From DATDVC01 sp036517695 (lineage in GTDB: Bacteria > Patescibacteriota > Minisyncoccia > Phycocordibacterales > WO2-35-19): a stretch of DNA of 21,310 nucleotides. The position numbers and the translations under genes were made by a program. The stretch lies in contig DATDVC010000028.1 of NCBI GenBank assembly GCA_036517695.1, positions 1-21,310 of the forward strand, read 5' to 3'. This document shows, piece after piece, positions 1-5,005 of this stretch; within the stretch, counting starts at the first letter, position 1, and each line of letters begins with the position of its first letter. Under the pieces are notes generated by a model. The model saw nothing but the letters and a program-made list of their open reading frames with translations, was not told the origin of the DNA and searched no databases.

Positions 1-190
1 TGCGAACAGAAACGACCCGGTTAAGTCCGGCTGAAACGAGCTAAATCCATACGCGTAAGTGCAAGTCCGTACTTCTCGATTTATTGAGATTTGTGACGCT
101 TGATCCGGCGAGTGATCGCCGAGACAGATAAATTGCTAAAGAGAAACAAAATTCGGCTTATGAGAATGAGGATCTGCCAAAAAATAAGGA
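1..190 (+). ncRNA. rnpB: RNase P RNA, 3' part (5' end outside window)
   Basis: Catalytic RNA that removes 5' leaders from pre-tRNAs. The stretch at 107-165 follows the end of bacterial type A RNase P RNA closely: a CGCTTGATCC-GGCGAGTGATCGCC block matches the E. coli GCUUGAGCC-AGUGAGCGAUUGCUGG region, and ACAAAATTCGGCTTATG at 147-163 matches the conserved ACAGAACCCGGCUUAU of helix P4. Upstream, 14-60 resembles the preceding helices. Only the last half or so is visible because the gene begins before base 1. The exact 3' end is uncertain (about 170-190), since its P1 partner strand is not in the window. An intrinsic terminator follows at 221-250. It is transcribed towards the minus-strand tRNA cluster, whose pre-tRNAs are its substrates. 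Confidence 0.85.
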
Positions 191-220
191 GCGCAAGCGA
201 CTATATTTTTTGAGCAAAGT

Positions 221-250
221 GCAAAAATCGCCTTAACCGGCGATTTTTGC
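221..250 (+). terminator. Intrinsic terminator hairpin after rnpB
   Basis: A perfect 12-bp stem, GCAAAAATCGCC with GGCGATTTTTGC, encloses a 6-nt loop. The arms contain A5 and T5 runs, so it may work in both directions, ending rnpB and also the converging tRNA transcript. Confidence 0.75.
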
Positions 251-254
251 TTGA

Positions 255-275
255 TTGTGCTGGGGAGGAGACTTG
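255..275. repeat. Detached copy of the tRNA-Leu(TAG) 3' end
   Basis: These 21 bases are identical to 372-392, which is the 3' end of tRNA-Leu(TAG) plus three flanking bases. The copies are direct repeats with starts 117 bp apart. The rest of the tRNA is absent here, so it is a fragment and not a second gene. The spacer at 276-371 has no ORF or clear RNA. It has a CGACTCGGCTCG...CTCCGTCT string that recurs loosely at 513-560. The arrangement resembles an integration scar or a partial tRNA duplication; which one cannot be told here. Confidence 0.7.
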
Positions 276-374
276 GTCACACATAAAATTCTGCTAAATT
301 TTTGTTCGACCCCGACTCGGCTCGTCAGCCTCCGTCTTTCAAGTCTCAGCCCAAATCTGCAGGTTTTCTATTTG

Positions 375-457
375 TGCTGGGGAGGAGACTTGAACTCCTA
401 ATCCACAAGGGAACTAGTTCCTAAGACTAGCGCGTATACCAATTCCGCCACCCCAGC
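375..457 (-). tRNA. tRNA-Leu (anticodon TAG)
   Basis: Read on the minus strand, a class II tRNA with acceptor GCTGGGG, anticodon stem CTAGT/ACTAG and loop CTTAGGA, giving anticodon UAG (reads CUN Leu codons). A long variable arm and a T-arm with TTCAAGT follow, with discriminator A. CCA is not encoded. It is the last gene of the minus-strand tRNA run, and its 3' end is duplicated at 255-275. Confidence 0.93.
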
Positions 458-483
458 AATGAGCGGTGCTTGTCGTCACAGAT

Positions 484-610
484 AATTTTGTTTTCGTCAA
501 AACAAAATTTCCGCGACTCAGACTCGCCCGTTTTTCTTGCTAGAAAAACATGGCTCCGTCTCGGACAAGCTAAAAATTCAAAGCAGTTTGAATTTTTTTA
601 ACGCTTGTCC
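484..610. repeat. Three AT-rich hairpins between tRNA-Leu and tRNA-Lys
   Basis: Three perfect or near-perfect inverted repeats lie in 127 bp: 484-494/499-509 (11-bp arms, AATTTTGTTTT, loop CGTC), 530-537/542-549 (8-bp arms, GTTTTTCT) and a long one at 563-610 whose outer arms are GGACAAGC and GCTTGTCC with A/T-rich inner arms. The last runs 3 bases into tRNA-Lys. They could be processing structures or terminators in the polycistronic tRNA transcript, or remnants of small palindromic elements. No coding potential is seen. Confidence 0.6.
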
Positions 611-680
611 GCCCAGTAGGAGTCGAACCTACGACCATCTCCTTAAGAGGGAGCTGCTCTACCAACTGAGCTATGGGCGG
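608..680 (-). tRNA. tRNA-Lys (anticodon CTT)
   Basis: The minus strand folds as a 73-nt cloverleaf: acceptor CCGCCCA/TGGGCGG, D-arm GCTC/GAGC, anticodon loop CTCTTAA giving anticodon CUU, and T-stem GTAGG/CCTAC with loop TTCGACT. The discriminator is A and no CCA is encoded. It reads AAG. Confidence 0.93.
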
Positions 681-760
681 AATTTTAAAAATATAACACA
701 AAATTTTGATGTTTACACTGGACTTATTGAAGTGTGCTTTTCTCGTCCCTCACCGACAGT

Positions 761-811
761 CAATGATGCTTCACTCGAATAGCTATTCAAAGCTATTCTC
801 GCGAATCATTG
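761..811. repeat. Hairpin directly after tRNA-Leu(TAA)
   Basis: Outer arms CAATGAT (761-767) and ATCATTG (805-811) and inner arms GAATAGCT (777-784) and AGCTATTC (791-798) form an interrupted stem that begins one base past the tRNA 3' end on the minus strand. It may be a processing structure or weak terminator. There is no U-run, so termination is doubtful. Confidence 0.4.
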
Positions 812-892
812 TGCTCGGGGTGGGACTCGAACCCACAAGCCGTGAAGCAAAGGATTTTAAGTCCTTCGTGTATACCATTCCACCACCCGAGC
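812..892 (-). tRNA. tRNA-Leu (anticodon TAA)
   Basis: Class II tRNA on the minus strand: acceptor GCTCGGG, anticodon stem AAGGA/TCCTT, loop CTTAAAA with anticodon UAA, long variable arm, T-arm GTGGGTTCGAGTCCCAC and discriminator A. CCA is not encoded. A36-A37-A38 makes it a predicted MiaA substrate. Confidence 0.93.
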
Positions 893-926
893 GTAAATTT
901 GTAAGAAAATTATTTCTTAACAAATG

Positions 927-998
927 AGACCTAGGGCGGAATCGAACCGCCGTATAAGGGTTTTGCAGACCCTTGCCTTACCACTTGGCGACTAGGTC
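927..998 (-). tRNA. tRNA-Cys (anticodon GCA)
   Basis: A 72-nt cloverleaf on the minus strand: acceptor GACCTAG pairs with its 3' partner, anticodon stem GGGT/ACCC, loop CTGCAAA with anticodon GCA. The discriminator is U, the base usual for tRNA-Cys. No CCA is encoded. It starts 12 bases past the rbfA stop codon and may share the infB-rbfA transcript. Confidence 0.94.
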
Positions 999-1010
999 GA
1001 CCATGAAATT

Positions 1011-1364
1011 CTAGCTATTATTCTTCAAACTTTCAATATTTAAAAGCTCATCGATGCGTTGGCGGTTGTGTTCGCCGTAGTCAACCTCAAAATCTATTTT
1101 CGGAGTAAAGCCGAAAGATTTTTTCCCCATGACAAATTTTCTGAAATCATTTCTTTTTCTCTTCAAGAATTCCAAAGCCGCTTTTTCTTTTTCTTGCGGA
1201 AGAGCGGTGAAAAATATTGTTGCATATCTGCCTTTGTTATAAACTTCGGCTTTTGTGACTGTAATAAGCGAATCTTTGCCTGATTCGAGAGAAATATATT
1301 CTGCGGCAAATTGAGATATCAGAGAAGCAAATTTTTCGTCTTTGTGTCTGTTTGGAGTTTTCAT
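1011..1364 (-). CDS. rbfA: Ribosome-binding factor A (RbfA)
   Basis: This 117-residue protein has the length and pattern of RbfA, a KH-like-fold factor that binds the small subunit and helps mature the 5' end of 16S rRNA. Seen in the sequence: an N-terminal helix with a run of charged residues, the strand ITVTKAEVYNKGRYATIFFT (residues about 34-53, matching the family's 'vtVs.v.vs.D...A.Vyvs' block), and a C-terminal block with FTPKIDFEVDYG then RIDELL (about 86-108), which corresponds to the family's 'P.l.F..D.s...g.ridelL' ending. It starts 2 bp after the infB stop. The infB-rbfA pair is a standard operon, which supports the call although RbfA sequences diverge. No Shine-Dalgarno is evident, so translation is probably coupled to infB. 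Confidence 0.88.
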   Translation of the reverse strand: MKTPNRHKDEKFASLISQFAAEYISLESGKDSLITVTKAEVYNKGRYATIFFTALPQEKEKAALEFLKRKRNDFRKFVMGKKSFGFTPKIDFEVDYGEHNRQRIDELLNIESLKNNS

Positions 1365-1366
1365 TT

Positions 1367-2869
1367 TTACTCTTGTCGCACCATTTCCATCGACCTTACG
1401 ACATCACCCTCCACTATCTCCATTTTTGAATCTACCATCATACCAAACTCATCTCCCTCTTTGACTGAAGAAGCTTTTATTTTTTGGGTTTGAACCTCTT
1501 TGACTTTGCCTTCGCCGATGACATTTTCTCTTCTTAGTATTTTTACATTATTGCCCGACTTTATTTCTCCTTCTGTCATGCGCCCGCCTATAACCTGCCT
1601 GTCTCGATTTTTGCTGAAAACTCTAAGCACCTTGGCCGATCCGGCGACTGTCTCCACATGAGTTACTGGAGTTTCGGATTTAATTTTTTCTTTTACGAAA
1701 TCTACAAGTTCGTAAATCACGCTAAAAGTTTTTATCAGAATTTTTTCTCTTAAGGCAAGAAGCTCCACATTCTTAGGAACACTGACATTAAATCCTATGA
1801 TTGCGCTTTTTTTTATGTTTGCGGTTTTGATATCTGACTCCGTTATCGAACCGATACCTTTTGAAACGATTTTAAGCGAAATTTTTTCATTGCTAAGCTT
1901 TTTAAGCTCATGCTCTAGTGCTTCAAGAGATCCGGAAGTATCGGCTTTGACAATCACCATTATCAGATGCCTGTCGTCTTTTTCTCCGTTTGGGATGGAA
2001 TTTTTGTTGTCCTTGTTAACTTGAGAGAAGGCGATGGCTTCCTCCTTTCTTTCAAAAGTTCTAAATTTTTCTCCAGCTTTTGGCGTCTCATTCCAGCCGG
2101 TTATTCTTACCGGAGCGGAAAAAGTGGCCTCTTTTATGTTTTCTCCTTTAAAATTTTCCATTGCTCGCACTGGAGCATATGAGTCTTCGGTCGCGACAAA
2201 TCCGCCGATTTTTAGAGTGCCATCTTTTATTATCAATGTCGCCGCTATGCCTTGTTTGGGGTTGAGCCCACTTTCAATTACAAAACCTTCTGCCGGAATA
2301 TTTTTATTACCTTGAAATTCCTCTACATCGGCTTGCAGGGAGATGACTTCCAGAAGTTCGGAAATGTTCTCGCCGGTCTTTGCCGAAATGGCAACTGTCG
2401 GCACGTGTCCACCCCAACCTTCAACCAAAACCTCATTTTCGGCCAAACCCTGCTTGACCTTTTCTATGTTTGCTCCGGGTCTGTCTATTTTGTTTATTGC
2501 GATTATAAATGGGGTCTCGTCACACTTGATGCATTTGAGCGCTTCCAGGGTTTGTGGCTTTACGCCGTCTTCGGCCGACACTACAAGCAGGGCAATGTCC
2601 GCAACTTTCGCGCCCCTCTCCCTTATGGAGCAAAAAGCTTCGTGTCCGGGTGTATCCAGAAAGGTTATTTTCCTTTTATCTTTTTTGTTTCCATCAGAAA
2701 TTTCCACCTCGGCTTCGTATGCCGACAAATGCTGTGTTATGCCCCCCGCTTCGCCTGCTGTCAAATTTGTCTTCCTTATATAATCAAGCAGTGTTGATTT
2801 GCCGTGGTCGATGTGGCCCATTACGGCAACCACCGGAGGCCTCTGTGTTTTTTCTGTCTTTTCTTTCAT
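1367..2869 (-). CDS. infB: Translation initiation factor IF-2 (short form)
   Basis: GTPase that delivers fMet-tRNA to the 30S subunit and promotes subunit joining. From the ATG at 2869 it has 500 residues. The GTP-binding motifs are complete: G1 GHIDHGKS (18-25), G2 GGITQH (42-47), G3 DTPGH (72-76), G4 NKID (126-129) and G5 SAK (162-164). Domain II, the IF-2 central domain and the C-terminal beta-barrel follow. The long variable N-terminal region of E. coli or Bacillus IF-2 is absent: the G domain starts after some 15 residues. A GTG two codons upstream (2875) is possible. The ATG is preferred because a TAAAAT -10 box ends 9 nt before it, which would give a leaderless mRNA. rbfA follows at once. 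Confidence 0.97.
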   Translation of the reverse strand: MKEKTEKTQRPPVVAVMGHIDHGKSTLLDYIRKTNLTAGEAGGITQHLSAYEAEVEISDGNKKDKRKITFLDTPGHEAFCSIRERGAKVADIALLVVSAEDGVKPQTLEALKCIKCDETPFIIAINKIDRPGANIEKVKQGLAENEVLVEGWGGHVPTVAISAKTGENISELLEVISLQADVEEFQGNKNIPAEGFVIESGLNPKQGIAATLIIKDGTLKIGGFVATEDSYAPVRAMENFKGENIKEATFSAPVRITGWNETPKAGEKFRTFERKEEAIAFSQVNKDNKNSIPNGEKDDRHLIMVIVKADTSGSLEALEHELKKLSNEKISLKIVSKGIGSITESDIKTANIKKSAIIGFNVSVPKNVELLALREKILIKTFSVIYELVDFVKEKIKSETPVTHVETVAGSAKVLRVFSKNRDRQVIGGRMTEGEIKSGNNVKILRRENVIGEGKVKEVQTQKIKASSVKEGDEFGMMVDSKMEIVEGDVVRSMEMVRQE

Positions 2870-2878
2870 GCGCACTCT

Positions 2879-2884
2879 ATTTTA
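2879..2884 (-). promoter_or_regulatory. infB -10 box
   Basis: TAAAAT on the minus strand ends 9 nt before the infB ATG, with TTGCAA about 16 nt further upstream as a possible -35. Transcription would begin at or within a base or two of the start codon. Confidence 0.5.
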
Positions 2885-2927
2885 CATTTTTCTTGAATTT
2901 TTGCAAAATTTAATGTAGAAATTTGAT

Positions 2928-4121
2928 ATGAAAAAGAGGATTTTTCTTGATTACGCTTCTATTACCCCGCTTGAAAAGCAGGTGAAAGCGGAGATTGAAA
3001 GGGTGGAAAAGGTCGCCTGGGCGAACCCGTCTTCCCTTCATTCGTATGGAGATAAAGCAAAAACGGCGCTTGAGGAGGCGAGAGTAAAGATCGCCAAGCT
3101 TTTGCATTGCAGATCAAGCGAAATCTATTTTACAAGCGGGGGAACGGAATCACTAAACACTGTTATTTTTGGAGTATTTCATAAAATGAAAAAACAGGTT
3201 CCTTTGCCTCATATAATAGTTTCTTCGATTGAGCATCCGGCGGTTTTAGAGCCGATCAAGTTCATGTTAAAAAGGGGCAAGATAGAAGCTTCTTTTATTT
3301 CCCCAAATGAGAAGGGGATTATCAGTCCGGATTCTGTGGCGAGAGAGCTGAAGCAAAACACAATACTTGTGATTGTTCAGCACGCCAATAATGAGATTGG
3401 TGTGATTCAGCCCGTATCTAAAATTGCAAATCTGATTCAAAACTCAAAACTCAAAACTAAAAACTCGTATCCACATTTTCTTGTTGACGCAAGTCAGAGC
3501 GCGCTTTATGAAAACGTCTCTCTTGAGAGATTGCGTGCAGATATGCTCGTGATTGACGGGATAAAAATTTACGGTCCGAGAGGGGCTGGGGTTTTGGTTG
3601 TTAGGCATGGCACAGAGATCGAACCGATAATTTTTGGTGGCGGGCAGGAAAATGGCCTGCGATCTGGCACCGAAAATGTGCCGGCGGCGGCGGGCTTAGC
3701 AAAAGCTTTGGAGCTTGCTCGACGCAGATGCGAGAAAGAATCAAAGCGCCTCAAACAACTTCGCGACTATGCGATAGGGAAAATCTTGAAAGAAATCCCA
3801 AACGCTTCTTTAAATGGCAGTCTGGAAAACAGGTTGCCAAACAACATAAATATTTGTCTCGCCTCGCCGAAGTCTTTGACGAAGGCGGGGTTCCCAATAA
3901 TAGATTCAGAATTTCTTGTTATCAAACTTGACACTCTGGGTTTTGCTGTCTCTGCCGCTTCGGCTTGCTCAAGTTTAAATTTGGAAAACGGATCTTACGT
4001 TATAGAATCACTGGGTAGGTCGGAATGCAAAAATTCCTCTCTCCGCATCACTTTGGGCCGCGAAACCAAAAAACAAGATTTGGATAAGTTGATAATTGCT
4101 TTGAAAAAAACAATTTGCTAA
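2928..4121 (+). CDS. Cysteine desulfurase, NifS/IscS family (aminotransferase class V)
   Basis: PLP enzyme expected to take sulfur from L-cysteine for tRNA thiolation or Fe-S clusters. The 397 residues follow the family in order: FTSGGTES (68-75), EHPAVL with the PLP-stacking His103, HANNEIGVIQP (152-162), VDASQSA with Asp187 and Gln190, Lys213 as the Schiff-base lysine, GGGQENGLRSGTENV (237-251) and active-site Cys347 in SAASACSS. Two things are odd. The usual S-x-H-K around the lysine reads D-G-I-K, so two phosphate-contacting residues are changed. Two short insertions (about residues 171-180 and 312-322) coincide with repetitive DNA. No IscU-like scaffold or MnmA is adjacent. The start codon lacks a Shine-Dalgarno. 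It diverges from infB, and the next gene begins 14 nt after its stop. Confidence 0.9.
   Translation: MKKRIFLDYASITPLEKQVKAEIERVEKVAWANPSSLHSYGDKAKTALEEARVKIAKLLHCRSSEIYFTSGGTESLNTVIFGVFHKMKKQVPLPHIIVSSIEHPAVLEPIKFMLKRGKIEASFISPNEKGIISPDSVARELKQNTILVIVQHANNEIGVIQPVSKIANLIQNSKLKTKNSYPHFLVDASQSALYENVSLERLRADMLVIDGIKIYGPRGAGVLVVRHGTEIEPIIFGGGQENGLRSGTENVPAAAGLAKALELARRRCEKESKRLKQLRDYAIGKILKEIPNASLNGSLENRLPNNINICLASPKSLTKAGFPIIDSEFLVIKLDTLGFAVSAASACSSLNLENGSYVIESLGRSECKNSSLRITLGRETKKQDLDKLIIALKKTIC
3437..3466 (+). repeat. 7-nt tandem repeat inside the cysteine desulfurase gene
   Basis: TCAAAAC occurs three times in a row (3437-3457), followed by a one-base variant TAAAAAC and TC. It encodes the extra residues before the conserved VDASQSA strand. 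The unit length is not a multiple of three, so gain or loss of one copy would shift the reading frame. Confidence 0.7.
3861..3891 (+). repeat. Imperfect palindrome inserted in the cysteine desulfurase gene
   Basis: CCTCGCC and GGCGGGG arms flank a centre containing GAAGTCTTTGACGAA. It encodes about 10 residues (ASPKSLTKAG) between NINICL and the IDSEFL strand, where relatives have only a few residues. It looks like an in-frame repeat insertion. Confidence 0.45.
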
Positions 4122-4124
4122 AAT
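4116..4124 (+). promoter_or_regulatory. Extended -10 promoter overlapping the desulfurase stop codon
   Basis: TGC-TAAAAT, an extended -10, ends 11 nt before the ATG at 4136 and includes the TAA stop of the upstream gene. It would give the next gene its own nearly leaderless transcript. Confidence 0.45.
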
Positions 4125-4135
4125 TAGTTTGAACT

Positions 4136-4945
4136 ATGGAAGACCTTACCAAACATCAACTCATACTTCTGACACTCCTTATCACTTTTATTACCTCGAT
4201 TGGGACGAGTATTATTTCTTTTTCTCTGCTTCAAGAAGCGCCAATTGAGGTGACGCAGACTATAAACCGAGTAGTGGAGCGGACGATCGAAACTGTAGTT
4301 GAGCCCGGCGAAACGAAGACTGAAAAGGTGATAGAGACTGTGGTGGTGAGCGAGGAAGACAGGGTGGTTGAAGCCATAGGCAAAAATGAAAAAGCCATAG
4401 TTCGACTCAAGACTCCTGGTGCAGACGGCAGTGAGGTTGTCTCTGGTTTTGGATTGGTGATAGACGAAAACGGAACCATGGTAGCCGACATCAGAAGCTA
4501 TACTTCAACATCGGCATACTCGCTTGTCTTTGCAGACGGGACAGTTTTTCCCATAGGCAAAGTTTATATAGACAATCTAAACAAGCTAGTGTTCATTAAG
4601 CCAGATACAAGCAAAAGTCAGAAGTATGATTTTGTCCCAGCGACTCTTGGGGATTCGAGCGCTTTGAAGATAGGCCAGAGTGTGGTTGCTATAAGTGGCA
4701 GAGAGACAAACTCTGTTTCTATAGGCAGAATAAAACAGTTAACCTTAAGTTCTGATAAAAAAACAATCAGTAACATAATATCAGACATTCCTTCCGGCCG
4801 AAGTCTTCCTGGAAGTCCGATACTCTCACTATCTGGAGAAATTATGGGCATAGAAGCGCCAGTTGAAGGAGATACTTTTTCTTACATACCATCGGAGCAT
4901 TTGAAGACGGCAAGGGCTGTAGCTCTTGTGGAACTCGAAAAATAG
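4136..4945 (+). CDS. Membrane-anchored trypsin-fold protein without catalytic triad (HtrA/DegP-like)
   Basis: The 269 residues show an uncleaved N-terminal membrane segment (about 9-32), a charged linker rich in Val, Glu and Thr (36-80) with coiled-coil character, then a domain (about 85-265) patterned like the S1C (HtrA) protease core. Aligning by eye, SGFGLVIDENGTMVADIRSY corresponds to the HtrA 'GSGfii..dG.ilTN.HVV' block, LVFIKPD to 'DLAVlkid', and SLPGSPILSLSGEIMGI to 'GNSGGPLln..GeviGI'. At the three catalytic positions it has Arg120 for His, Lys150 for Asp and Pro225 for Ser. It should therefore be inactive as a protease and may bind peptides or scaffold at the membrane. No PDZ domain follows. 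The HtrA kinship is my inference and needs a profile search. Confidence 0.65.
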   Translation: MEDLTKHQLILLTLLITFITSIGTSIISFSLLQEAPIEVTQTINRVVERTIETVVEPGETKTEKVIETVVVSEEDRVVEAIGKNEKAIVRLKTPGADGSEVVSGFGLVIDENGTMVADIRSYTSTSAYSLVFADGTVFPIGKVYIDNLNKLVFIKPDTSKSQKYDFVPATLGDSSALKIGQSVVAISGRETNSVSIGRIKQLTLSSDKKTISNIISDIPSGRSLPGSPILSLSGEIMGIEAPVEGDTFSYIPSEHLKTARAVALVELEK

Positions 4946-4973
4946 TTGTACAGCTGGAATTTTCCGCTGATTC

Positions 4974-4982
4974 TGCTATAAT
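4974..4982 (+). promoter_or_regulatory. Extended -10 promoter of clpB
   Basis: TGC-TATAAT is a consensus extended -10, with no good -35 at 16-18 nt. The predicted start, near 4989, gives a leader of some 17 nt without a Shine-Dalgarno. No CIRCE-type inverted repeat is seen, so heat regulation by HrcA is not indicated here. Confidence 0.75.
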
Positions 4983-5005
4983 AGAGGCACAAAGCCATAA
5001 AATAT

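Noticed and set aside
484..610. Hairpin cluster as a CRISPR array
   Set aside because: The arms differ from one another, there is no regular spacing and no cas gene is near.
537..927. Plus-strand ORFs of 81 and 73 residues
   Set aside because: They run antisense across tRNA-Lys and tRNA-Leu genes.
2252..2797. 181-residue open frame on the plus strand
   Set aside because: It lies wholly antisense to infB, whose GTPase motifs are unmistakable.
4946..4982. TTGTAC as -35 of the clpB promoter
   Set aside because: The spacer to TATAAT is 25 nt, too long; the TGC extension explains recognition without a -35.
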